This document shows, piece after piece, positions 1-7,870 of a stretch of DNA of 64,000 nt (positions are counted from its first letter, which is position 1; the number at the start of each line of letters is the position of its first letter). The notes under the pieces were generated by a model that had not been told where the DNA came from, searched no databases, and saw only the letters and a program-made list of their open reading frames with translations. The translations under genes and the position numbers were made by a program. Origin of the DNA: Lachnospiraceae bacterium (GTDB taxonomy: Bacteria > Bacillota > Clostridia > Lachnospirales > Lachnospiraceae); NCBI GenBank assembly GCA_014804755.1, contig JAAUZE010000027.1:114463-178462 (forward strand), in the 5' to 3' direction.

Positions 1-1
1 G

Positions 2-1636
2 GGAACGGAACACCTGCTTTCCGAACGGGAGATTCCTGACAAGGAGCTGAATGAGCCGCTGCAGGAGCAGTTTTATTTGATGATGCGCGGATTGCTGCAG
101 GAGAGGCTTAGGGGAGATCGGGAGGGTGCGACGGCGTTTTTTTACCGCGCCATCCGCGCGACGATTCCCGGTTTTACGGGAAAGCTGCGCCCGCAGAGCG
201 TGCTGTGCGTGCAGGAGATTAACGCGCTCCTTCTGTGGCAGGAGTGCTTGCGGAATGAGTCGATATCCGCTGAATTGCTTGAATTTTTGGTGCATTATGC
301 GTACCGCCATTTCGAGGATGAGCAGGAGCGGGTGAAGGTCTATCCGAGGCTGGTGGCGGAATGTCTGCCGTATTTCCTGAAAGAAGAACGCTATGAGGAG
401 ATTTATACGATCTCAAAACAGGCATTTTCCATGATGATGTCTTTGCGCTACTTTGTCTGCGGGGAGCAGGTGCTCGGCGCGTACATCGAAGCAGCGGAGA
501 AACTGGGGAAGGCGGAGGAAGTAGCAAAACGGAAGGTACAGCTTGCATCTTGGTATGAGATGCGGGAAGAACTGCACCCTGACGGCGGGATATTCGATGA
601 CGCACATGCGGAAGGTCGGGGAAGCGAGCAGACGGCTGAGGCGCCCCATTCCGCCTTGACGGGTCAAAGGGACGAGTGGTATGTGTGGGACCTGTGGCAG
701 GAGCCGGAGCTGTTAAGAGAGGTCATTGAGCGAAGGAGGAAACAGAGAGGGATTTCGCAGGAGGCACTGAGCGAGGATATCTGCACGCCGGAGACGCTCT
801 CAAGAATTGTGACGGGAAAGCGTGCGCCAAGCCGAAGAAACTTTAAGGCACTTGCGAAAAAACTGGCGGTGCGGGAAGACTATTATTACAGTGTGATCGA
901 GGCGGATGACTTTCGCTTACTGGAGGAGCGTTTCCGCTTAGACTGGATGATCGAGACCAAACAGTGGAAGAAGGCAAAAGAAGCCGCGGAACGGATGGAA
1001 CAGCAGTTGGATATGGATAACTGCTATAACCGGCAATATCTCGGAGAAATCTACTATATCATGGAATTAGTCCGGTCCGGAATTTCGTGTGGGGAGCAGA
1101 TGGAGAGGCTGTTATCGCTCCTAAAGCTGACGATACCGGATTTTGTGCTGACGGAGAATGTGCGGGAATGGCCGGAAGCGTTTTGGTGTACGGTCTTTAC
1201 GAGTGAGGAGATTTCTATTCTATCGCAGATAGCAAGGGCTTTGCGATGCGACGGAAAGACGGAGGACAGCATCTACCTTACGGAGAAGCTGTACGGGTAT
1301 TATAAAAAGAGCGCTGTAAGACCGGAATTTCACTTTCGGACATTGATGAGTATTTTGGCAGAACTGAGTATCAGCCTTAGCACATCGGGGCGTTATAAGG
1401 AGTGTATCCGATATTCCCAGGAAGGCATTGCTCTGTGCTTTGTGAGCCGCAAAATGTCAGAAATGGGATTGTTTGTCAATAATATCGCCAACGCAAAGGA
1501 ATGCCTTGGTGACAAGGCATTCGCTTTGCGCTATTATCGATATGCGTTTTATTGTGAGGAATTACTTTGTAAAGACCCAGAGATACCCAAAAGGTCTTAT
1601 GAGAAGCTGAGTGGAGAGGCGATCAAATGGTATTAA
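2..1636 (+). CDS. TPR-containing XRE-family transcriptional regulator (5' partial)
   Basis: The reading frame is open from base 2, so the start lies outside the window and at least 544 residues are present. A helix-turn-helix of XRE/Cro type sits in the middle of the visible protein (about bases 716-880; motif RGISQEALSEDI, then TPETLSRIVTGKR). It is flanked on both sides by helical segments of TPR character. This resembles peptide-binding regulators of the RRNPP type (Rgg/PlcR-like), although in those the HTH is normally N-terminal. The gene converges with a 52-aa secreted peptide gene and their stop codons overlap. Cytoplasmic DNA-binding regulation is secure from the HTH; peptide sensing is an inference from the TPR-like helices and the neighbour. 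Confidence 0.8.
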   Translation, partial: GTEHLLSEREIPDKELNEPLQEQFYLMMRGLLQERLRGDREGATAFFYRAIRATIPGFTGKLRPQSVLCVQEINALLLWQECLRNESISAELLEFLVHYAYRHFEDEQERVKVYPRLVAECLPYFLKEERYEEIYTISKQAFSMMMSLRYFVCGEQVLGAYIEAAEKLGKAEEVAKRKVQLASWYEMREELHPDGGIFDDAHAEGRGSEQTAEAPHSALTGQRDEWYVWDLWQEPELLREVIERRRKQRGISQEALSEDICTPETLSRIVTGKRAPSRRNFKALAKKLAVREDYYYSVIEADDFRLLEERFRLDWMIETKQWKKAKEAAERMEQQLDMDNCYNRQYLGEIYYIMELVRSGISCGEQMERLLSLLKLTIPDFVLTENVREWPEAFWCTVFTSEEISILSQIARALRCDGKTEDSIYLTEKLYGYYKKSAVRPEFHFRTLMSILAELSISLSTSGRYKECIRYSQEGIALCFVSRKMSEMGLFVNNIANAKECLGDKAFALRYYRYAFYCEELLCKDPEIPKRSYEKLSGEAIKWY

Positions 1637-1791
1637 CAATGTTTATAGTCATATTCTTCATAGGGATCGCACAAGAGAATTGCCGGTTTGCCATCGGCTT
1701 GTTTGGACTGTTTCGCGGGTGCTGCGAATATCAGGGACAGGGCTGCGGCAGTGACCAGACATAATGCAACAATACGTTTTTTGAAATTCAT
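1633..1791 (-). CDS. short secreted peptide, candidate signalling pre-peptide (52 aa)
   Basis: A 52-residue product starting at ATG 1791, with a strong ribosome site (AAAGGAGG, 1799-1806) seven bases upstream. The longer in-frame extension to 1857 has no such site. Residues 1-22 form a signal peptide (Lys-Lys-Arg, then a Val/Ala/Leu core, then an AAPA cleavage-like site). The remaining ~30 residues are polar and end in an acidic, aromatic, Cys-terminated tail (YEEYDYKHC). The size, export signal and position tail-to-tail with a TPR/XRE regulator fit a Phr/PapR/SHP-like pro-peptide. The function is inferred. It could also be an unrelated small exported protein. Confidence 0.6.
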   Translation of the reverse strand: MNFKKRIVALCLVTAAALSLIFAAPAKQSKQADGKPAILLCDPYEEYDYKHC

Positions 1792-1879
1792 ACGGATACC
1801 TCCTTTGTATAAGGGAATGACTTCACGCTTAGCATGAAATGCATAGACCAGTTTCAAGCAAAGTATAAAAGAGCTACGA

Positions 1880-1943
1880 AGAAAGAACCATGACGTTTTT
1901 GGAAAAATCTTAAAATGTTTCCGAAAACGTCATGGTTCTTTTT
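1880..1943. repeat. long inverted repeat / hairpin in the peptide-ABC intergenic region
   Basis: A perfect 18-bp inverted repeat (left arm 1882-1899 beginning AAAGAACCATGACG, right arm 1924-1941) extends inward with GU and AT pairs to more than 25 pairs. The right arm runs into a T-tract, so on the plus strand it could terminate transcription entering the ABC gene. On the minus strand it lies just upstream of the peptide gene. It could be a terminator, an attenuator or a regulator-binding palindrome. Confidence 0.75.
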
Positions 1944-2088
1944 CGGTATGGTGATTACAATGGAAAATACAAAAGAAGCGCCAAAAAGCGATAAGGCGCG
2001 GATAGCGAAAATAAGGTAGATAATATGATGAAACGGTATGGATAGGTTGTGCTAAAACCGATATCCGAAAGATAAGGGGGTATAACGG

Positions 2089-3669
2089 ATGAAAAATGGA
2101 AAATTGTGGATGGTTAGCTCTTGTTTATTATCTATCCTATTGAGTATAGTGATAAATATGGTTTATAGCGCTATGATTGGTTTCGCGGGAAAAACGCTTT
2201 TAACCGGAATGGGGATGACAACAGGATATTTAGGTCTTATTATCTTAGTTCTGTCTGTTGCGCTTTTTATAACGGTAAAAGCAAGGATTCCCTGTATACG
2301 ATATATAATGATAAAAAATCGGTATGCGAAGTTTCGGGAGTTGTTTAAGCTCCCGTACAAGTGCTATGCACGGCGTACGGTGGAAAAGTATATAGCGCTT
2401 TTTGTTAATGATATGGATGAATATGAGGCGGAGTATTTTACTGCATGCAAGGGGATGATGGAAAATATCGGTATGGTCGTTGTTGCAACAAGTATTTTTA
2501 TTATAATGGAACGACGGCTTTTCGTGATAATTTTGATTCCAACATTATTGATACTTGGAGCGGGAGCTATTCTCAAAAGGTATATGGCACGCTTACGATT
2601 GGTGGTTTCCGGGGAGGAGAGGTATAATCGGATATGCCAGTATGGACAGGAAAAAATATGCGGTCAGATCAGTATTCTGTTTACGATTTTTGGACTTGTG
2701 TATGTTGTTGCGGGAATGGCGGACGGAAATCTTTTGTTAGGGCGTGCAACGTTTCTTGTTCTTCTTGTAAACATCTTGGAGCAGAATGTTACAGCGGTGT
2801 TCCCGGCAGTCAATCAGTATTTGGCGGCGAGAGAGCGTCTAGAAGGAGCGTTCGCAGATTCGGATGAAGAGGACACAATGAAAAACGATAATGGTATACA
2901 GGGAACCGATAACGGTTTTTCCTTTAAAAAGGATATTATATGCAGACGGCTTGCATTTTCCTTTGGAAACAGGGAGATATGCAAGCCGTTTGATTTATGC
3001 CTTCCCTGCGGAAAGAAATATTTGCTGACAGGGAAAACGGGCGCGGGAAAAACGACGCTGATTAATCTGCTTACGGGCATTTATGAAACATATGAGGGAA
3101 AGATTCTGTATGATGATGTGGACATTCGCCACATTCCGCGGAAGGAGTTTCGTGAGGCGGTGGCTATTATTCATAAGGACATCTTTTTATTTGATGATAC
3201 AATCCGCAGAAATATCTGCATGCTTTCTGCGTATTCCGAGGACGAGGTGATGAGGACCGTTGAGATGGCAGGACTATCCGAATTGATAAGAAAGCTTCCG
3301 AACGGGTTGGATACACGGCTCACAGATAATGGAAAGAAACTTTCGAATGGTGTGCGGCAGAGAATCGCTATTGCGCGGGCGCTTATCCATAGACCGTGTT
3401 TTTTGGTGGCTGATGAGATTCGTTTGGGGCTTCCGCGGGGACTGGCGGAAAAGATAGAAGATACCTTGTTGTCTCTCGACATGACGGTTATCGTGGTATC
3501 TCGTAGGAACAGCTCGCGTGGAAAAGGTTATGATGCTGTAATTAAAATGGCGCAGGGAAAGGCAGTACTTGTGCCGTGTAGGGGAGAAATATCTTCTGCG
3601 CGTGTGCGATGGAGAATGTATGATAAAACAAATGATAAATATGGTTCCGTCAAAATTATGGAGAATTGA
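2089..3669 (+). CDS. degenerate ABC exporter-like protein (fused TMD-NBD)
   Basis: A 526-aa half-transporter: membrane segments in residues ~8-60 and ~120-250, then a nucleotide-binding domain from ~285. Walker A is intact (GKTGAGKTT, ~314-322). The rest departs from consensus: Q-loop Gln is His (IIHKD), the signature is LSNGVRQR instead of LSGGQ, Walker B is FLVADEIRLGL with no SALD D-loop, and the H-loop His is lost (VSRRN). The segment after TM4 that normally carries the IRVIKAFG-like helix is missing, shortening the membrane domain by roughly 40 residues. It lies downstream of the secreted-peptide locus, so peptide export is possible, but the lost catalytic residues suggest a non-exporting, weakly active or decaying protein. 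Confidence 0.8.
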   Translation: MKNGKLWMVSSCLLSILLSIVINMVYSAMIGFAGKTLLTGMGMTTGYLGLIILVLSVALFITVKARIPCIRYIMIKNRYAKFRELFKLPYKCYARRTVEKYIALFVNDMDEYEAEYFTACKGMMENIGMVVVATSIFIIMERRLFVIILIPTLLILGAGAILKRYMARLRLVVSGEERYNRICQYGQEKICGQISILFTIFGLVYVVAGMADGNLLLGRATFLVLLVNILEQNVTAVFPAVNQYLAARERLEGAFADSDEEDTMKNDNGIQGTDNGFSFKKDIICRRLAFSFGNREICKPFDLCLPCGKKYLLTGKTGAGKTTLINLLTGIYETYEGKILYDDVDIRHIPRKEFREAVAIIHKDIFLFDDTIRRNICMLSAYSEDEVMRTVEMAGLSELIRKLPNGLDTRLTDNGKKLSNGVRQRIAIARALIHRPCFLVADEIRLGLPRGLAEKIEDTLLSLDMTVIVVSRRNSSRGKGYDAVIKMAQGKAVLVPCRGEISSARVRWRMYDKTNDKYGSVKIMEN

Positions 3670-3680
3670 CAAATATGATT

Positions 3681-3733
3681 CCGAATGTATATTATGATTG
3701 TGGTGATGGATGAGGGGGTAATATCTGAACCTT
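3681..3733 (+). repeat. copy of the 3' end and downstream flank of the 12.5-13.6 kb lipoprotein gene
   Basis: These ~53 bases match 13580-13633 with few substitutions and a one-base indel. The second copy covers the last codons (I-P-N-V-H-stop) and downstream flank of the lipoprotein gene. Here the same codons remain (I-P-N-V-Y) with no gene in front of them. It reads as a recombination scar left by loss or rearrangement of a lipoprotein gene copy. Confidence 0.7.
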
Positions 3734-3757
3734 TCGGAGGCGGATATTACCCTTTTG
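3714..3757 (+). terminator. intrinsic terminator after the ABC-like gene
   Basis: A stem of GGGTAATATC (3716-3725) and GATATTACCC (3743-3752), 10 perfect pairs, followed by TTTT. No other gene is visible in the 260-bp gap 3670-3929 apart from the repeat scar and the promoter for the lipoprotein array. Confidence 0.8.
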
Positions 3758-3847
3758 TATTTTCTTGCCTGCGATGGGATGCTGCCCGAAAAGACAGCAA
3801 TTCGTTTTTCCGTTTATTGAGTATCTATCGGTGATGAAAAGTATTTA

Positions 3848-3876
3848 TTGCTTGGAATCAATCTACATGGTAAAAT
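3848..3876 (+). promoter_or_regulatory. sigma-A-type promoter, unit 1
   Basis: TTGCTT (3848-3853), 17-bp spacer, TAAAAT (3871-3876), 53 bp upstream of the first lipoprotein start. The same arrangement recurs in unit 2. Confidence 0.6.
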
Positions 3877-3929
3877 AAATTAATATTTACTGGTGGATGT
3901 GGTTGAGCTTTTGATGTGGGGGCAGGGAT

Positions 3930-5045
3930 ATGAGGAGAACATTCTTGCGGGGCAAATGCATGTTATTGCTGTTATCAGTTTTGTTGACCGGCTGTGGGAA
4001 ACCCACAGCCGGTTCTGCCAGGGAAAGCGAGCGTTTTACCGCTAGGTCGATCGTACTTGGCTGCTACTCAGAAAGCGGGATTTTATATGAAAAAGACGGG
4101 ATTCTTTGTTTTGTCGATTATGCCACAGGGGAGGATGTCGTCCTGTGCACGAAGCCAAACTGTGCGCATATCCCCTATTCCGCGGTTAATAATCCGGATC
4201 CCTACTGCGATGCGGCGCTTCCCTGGGATGCTTTTATTGAAACCATGATTTACGGGGACAAGTTGTATGCCCTTGTGACGAATTTCGATTCCACCTTCGT
4301 TTATGAAAAAGGCGTTTCCGAGAGTGAGTGGAAAAAGCTTGCGGAAATTCCCTACAGTTATTATCAAACGGTCAAATGGATTGCCTGCAACGACCAAATC
4401 TACTATGTGGCAAATCAGTATGAGCGGCAGGAAGGAACTCTGGAATTGGAAAATGCAATCTTTCTTGCGTATGTGGATCTGACGGACGGCACTTACGGCA
4501 GTTTCACGGATTTTGATGAGGATATTGGTACCATCATTATTTTGTATGTGGATGAGAAAAATCTGTATTATGAGATGGACTATAAGCTGGATGTTGCTGT
4601 GCCGGAAGATAAGGGGTGGGTTTACCGGATGGACCTTGATACGCGGGAGAGTGAGCCTGTTTTCCGAGTGGAGGAAAACAAACGCTTTGCGGCAATGTAT
4701 GGGGAGGATCTTTATTATTTCGAAAACGGCGATCTGCACCGGGTGGACGACGGGGGAACGGATACGTGTATCTACAGAGGAACGGAAATCTATCCTGATG
4801 CGGAAATAGCGTCTTCGGGGATTATTGTCAGCTATTACGATAAAGACACGGGGGACTACACCATCATTTATGTGGATTATGAAAGCGGGATGATTCAAGA
4901 GATTGAAAGGCCGAAGTCAGAGGGACCCATAGTGGACATCGTAGGGGAGAATGCGCTGGTTTTCGGAGATGTGATGCAGGTGATCCGGCTTACCGATTTT
5001 CTTGCGGGTAAGGATAATTATATTGCGCAGCATGAGATTCCTTAA
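3930..5045 (+). CDS. lipoprotein A1, propeller-like extracellular protein
   Basis: A 371-aa lipoprotein: basic N-terminus, hydrophobic core and lipobox LLTGC with Cys22, so it should be diacylglyceryl-anchored outside the membrane. The mature part is a series of short beta-strand-rich segments (repeated YGDKLYA-, DQIYYVA-, DEKNLYYE-, GEDLYYFENG-like elements), as in DUF5050-type or propeller repeats. A GGGGGCAGGG tract precedes the ATG. It is the first gene of a duplicated pair and is followed 55 bp later by a solute-binding-like lipoprotein. Its role is unknown. It differs from A2 mainly in residues ~235-330. Confidence 0.85.
   Translation: MRRTFLRGKCMLLLLSVLLTGCGKPTAGSARESERFTARSIVLGCYSESGILYEKDGILCFVDYATGEDVVLCTKPNCAHIPYSAVNNPDPYCDAALPWDAFIETMIYGDKLYALVTNFDSTFVYEKGVSESEWKKLAEIPYSYYQTVKWIACNDQIYYVANQYERQEGTLELENAIFLAYVDLTDGTYGSFTDFDEDIGTIIILYVDEKNLYYEMDYKLDVAVPEDKGWVYRMDLDTRESEPVFRVEENKRFAAMYGEDLYYFENGDLHRVDDGGTDTCIYRGTEIYPDAEIASSGIIVSYYDKDTGDYTIIYVDYESGMIQEIERPKSEGPIVDIVGENALVFGDVMQVIRLTDFLAGKDNYIAQHEIP
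3987..4013 (+). repeat. perfect intragenic hairpin just after the lipobox (unit 1)
   Basis: ACCGGCTGTGGG (3987-3998), AAA loop, then its exact complement (4002-4013). The 12-bp GC-rich stem spans the codons around the lipobox Cys. There is no T-run, so it is not a standard terminator. It is fully conserved in unit 2. Confidence 0.85.
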
Positions 5046-5100
5046 AAGAGAGTTACATTTCTCCAAGGAGGAACATACATAAAACGGAGGCGTAGGGTGA

Positions 5101-6597
5101 ATGAAACGGGATCAAATAAAAAGAGGATTGTGCGTGTTTTTGGCGCTTCTATTTCTGTGCGCCGGCTGCGGGAAAGACACAAGTAAAACGGCGGGGGACG
5201 ACGCCGAAAGCACAGATCGGGAAGTGACATTGACTTGGGTGTATTTTTCTGCGTATGGAGAAATTGCCGAGGAAACCCTGCAGGAGTTGAACAGACTGCT
5301 GAAGGAAAAGTATCACTGCAATTTTACGGTTACAACAGATGCAGTCGGGCTGGAAGAAGCGTGGGATGTTACGGACTACAAGCAGATTCTGCGGGAGAGA
5401 TACGAGGCAAAAGAAGCAACGGACATTCTTTATACCGGAACCTCCTATGTAGGTGAAGTAGGCGCATACGATCAGGCGGTGCAGGACGGGCTTCTGTTGC
5501 CCTTAACTTCAATGTTAACGGAAACGGAAAGCGGGCAGCGGTTATATCACGCGTTCAGTGAAGCATATTGGATCACCATGCAGTACGGGGAAGATATTTA
5601 CGGTTTTCAGGCGGTGGATGAGCAGTTAGTCCTGGATAGTGTATGGATGGCGAATCCGTTATATATATCGGATCTTTCAGAAAGGGAAAATGTTTCTTTG
5701 GAGGATGTCAAGTCGGCGCTGGAAGAACTGGCGGAGCGGAATGAAGTGCCTTCCGGAGTCTGTGGTCTGTTCGCAGACCCCACAGCATTATGCAGTATGG
5801 AGGGCTATATTCCGGTATGCCGTGGATTGCATGGTCTTTATTTTATAAAGGAAAACGGACATTTTCGGGCGGTAAGCGCAGCGGAGGAAGAACGGTTGAT
5901 ACAGGACTGGAGAACCATCAGGGAATGCCGGGAACTATGCGGTGATTTTACGGAGAGTCACTATAGGCAGTTTTTGGATGGCAAGTTTATTTTTGCGGTG
6001 ACATCTTGTAATTTACGGAAGCTCTATGACGGCAGGTGTTTATACGACACCATTTTGACGGATGTCGAGGTGCTTTCTTCGAAGCCTCAGGCAGCGATTT
6101 ATGCCTTGAATGCCGTGACGGGGATCGCGTCGTGGTCGGAACATCCCGAGGAAGCGTTAGAATTTCTAAGCTTAGTCGCCACGGAGCCGGAGCTGTCGAA
6201 TCTTCTGACCTATGGAATCGAGGGGGAGCATTATCAAGTCGATCCGGTAACCGGCAATCCCGTGATCTTACAAAACGGCGGCATGGGGCCAAATGCGATG
6301 ACAACCATTGCCAATAAGATGATCACGCTGCCCATAGGACTGGAGCCGGAGAATAAGACGGAGATTTATGCTGAGCGCAATGACAGCGTCGAGTTCAGCC
6401 CCGAAGTATTATATGGAATACACACCCTGTATTCAGACCCGGATATTATGGCGATTGTTGCAGTTTATGAGAAATACAGCGGGCTTTGGGACGGGGATTA
6501 TGAGGATGTGGACCAAACGGTGGAGCAGCTGCGGCAGGAGCTTGAGGAAGCAGGAATTGAGGAAGTTCTTTCTAAGCTGAATCAATTGCTGCCGTAA
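5101..6597 (+). CDS. lipoprotein B1, extracellular solute-binding protein-like
   Basis: A 498-aa lipoprotein with lipobox LCAGC (Cys23). The mature protein has the build of a family 1 / DUF3502-type ABC substrate-binding protein: an N-terminal beta strand (VTLTWVYFSAYG), a helix with LNRLLKEKY, a TDILYTGTSY strand and a C-terminal region with EHPEEALEFLSLVATEPEL. This is the classic 'window of residues replaced per update' helix of sugar-binding proteins. No sugar-type permease pair is nearby; the only ABC genes downstream are an ABC-2 ATPase and permease. The ligand is unknown. A sensing or accessory role in the ABC-2 system is possible. Confidence 0.85.
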   Translation: MKRDQIKRGLCVFLALLFLCAGCGKDTSKTAGDDAESTDREVTLTWVYFSAYGEIAEETLQELNRLLKEKYHCNFTVTTDAVGLEEAWDVTDYKQILRERYEAKEATDILYTGTSYVGEVGAYDQAVQDGLLLPLTSMLTETESGQRLYHAFSEAYWITMQYGEDIYGFQAVDEQLVLDSVWMANPLYISDLSERENVSLEDVKSALEELAERNEVPSGVCGLFADPTALCSMEGYIPVCRGLHGLYFIKENGHFRAVSAAEEERLIQDWRTIRECRELCGDFTESHYRQFLDGKFIFAVTSCNLRKLYDGRCLYDTILTDVEVLSSKPQAAIYALNAVTGIASWSEHPEEALEFLSLVATEPELSNLLTYGIEGEHYQVDPVTGNPVILQNGGMGPNAMTTIANKMITLPIGLEPENKTEIYAERNDSVEFSPEVLYGIHTLYSDPDIMAIVAVYEKYSGLWDGDYEDVDQTVEQLRQELEEAGIEEVLSKLNQLLP

Positions 6598-6617
6598 AAA
6601 GAGTTTAAAAGTATTTG

Positions 6618-6646
6618 TTGCTCGTGATCAATTTACATGGTAAGAT
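6618..6646 (+). promoter_or_regulatory. sigma-A-type promoter, unit 2
   Basis: TTGCTC (6618-6623), 17-bp spacer, TAAGAT (6641-6646). It occupies the same position as the unit 1 promoter and is slightly weaker by consensus. Confidence 0.55.
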
Positions 6647-6699
6647 GAATTAATATCTGCTGATGGATGTTGCTTGGATTTTGATGTGGGGGCAGGGAT

Positions 6700-7815
6700 A
6701 TGAGGAGAACGTTCTTATGGGGCAAATGCATGTTATTGCTGTTATCAGTTTTGTTGACCGGCTGTGGGAAACCCACAGCCGGTTCTGCCAGGGAAAGCGA
6801 GCGTTTTACCGCTAGGTCGATCATATTTGACTGTTATTCGGAAAGCGGGATTCTGTACGAAAAAGACGGGATTCTCTGTTTTGTCGATTATGCCACGGGG
6901 GAGGATGTCGTCCTGTGTACGAAGCCGAACTGCGTGCATGTCCCCTATTCCGCGGTTAATAACCCGGATCCCTACTGTGATGCGGCGCTTCCCTGGGATG
7001 ATATAATTGAAACCATGATTTACGGGGACAGGCTGTATGCCTTTGTGACGAATTTTGATTCCACATTCGTGTATGAAAAAGGCGTTTCCGAGAGTGAGTG
7101 GAAGGAGTTTGCGGAAATTCCCTACAGTTATTATCAAACGGTCAAATGGATTGCCTGCAACGACCAAATCTACTATGTGGCAAATCAGTATGAGCGGCAG
7201 GAAGGGACTCTGGAATTGGAAAATGCGATCTTCCTTGCGTATGTGGATCTGACGGACGGCACCTACGGCAGTCTCACGGACATCCATGAGGATATTGGTA
7301 TTATCAGCATTTTGTATGTGGATGAGAAAAACCTGTATTATGAGATGGGGTATGAGCTGGATGTCGCCGTGCCGGAAAATGAGGGGCAGGTTTATCGGAT
7401 GAACCTTGAGACGCGGGAGAGCGAGCCTGTTTTTCAAATAGAGGAAAACAAACGCTTTGCGGGAATGCGTGGGGAGAACCTCTATTATGTAGAGAACGGC
7501 GAGCTATGCCTGGCGGATGCCGAAGGAGCGGATGAGTCTATCTATAACATACCGGAAACCAATTTTGATGTGCGGGCAGCGTCTTCGGGATTTCTTCTTC
7601 AGTATTACCTCAGAGATGCGGAAAAGTTTATTGATCTTTATTTAGATTATGAGAGCGGGGAAATCAAGGAGATGGAAAGACCGGGTACAGAGGGACCGGT
7701 TGTGGATATTGTAGGAGAAAATGTGTTGGTTTTCGGAGAGGCGGTACAGGTGATCCGGCTTACCGATTTTCTGGCGGGTAAGAATAATTATATTGCGCAG
7801 CACGAGATTCTTTAA
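6700..7815 (+). CDS. lipoprotein A2, paralogue of A1
   Basis: A 371-aa lipoprotein identical in length to A1, with the same lipobox (Cys22) and almost the same first ~190 residues. Differences cluster in residues ~235-330 (for example GELCLADAEG for GDLHRVDDGG), after which the C-terminus is again nearly identical (VIRLTDFLAGK). The pattern suggests either localised diversification or gene conversion homogenising the ends. It is followed 55 bp later by B2. Confidence 0.85.
   Translation: MRRTFLWGKCMLLLLSVLLTGCGKPTAGSARESERFTARSIIFDCYSESGILYEKDGILCFVDYATGEDVVLCTKPNCVHVPYSAVNNPDPYCDAALPWDDIIETMIYGDRLYAFVTNFDSTFVYEKGVSESEWKEFAEIPYSYYQTVKWIACNDQIYYVANQYERQEGTLELENAIFLAYVDLTDGTYGSLTDIHEDIGIISILYVDEKNLYYEMGYELDVAVPENEGQVYRMNLETRESEPVFQIEENKRFAGMRGENLYYVENGELCLADAEGADESIYNIPETNFDVRAASSGFLLQYYLRDAEKFIDLYLDYESGEIKEMERPGTEGPVVDIVGENVLVFGEAVQVIRLTDFLAGKNNYIAQHEIL
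6757..6783 (+). repeat. perfect intragenic hairpin just after the lipobox (unit 2)
   Basis: Identical in sequence and position to the hairpin at 3987-4013: a 12-bp perfect stem with an AAA loop. Confidence 0.85.
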
Positions 7816-7870
7816 AGGATAGATAAATTTCTGCAATAAAAATAGGCATAAAACGGAGGGCGTAAGGAAA

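Larger units (their letters stand above)
3836..6605 (+). repeat. tandem duplication, unit 1 (promoter + two lipoprotein genes)
   Basis: This 2,770-bp unit is followed directly by a second copy (6606-9375). Every landmark (promoter, both starts, both stops) is offset by exactly 2,770 bp, so there is no net insertion or deletion between copies. Divergence consists of base substitutions, unevenly spread. Confidence 0.9.

Noticed and set aside
4083..4898. Minus-strand 271-codon frame opposite lipoprotein A1 (and its counterpart opposite A2)
   Set aside because: Appears in both repeat units only because the sense gene is duplicated; no start signals or recognisable motifs.
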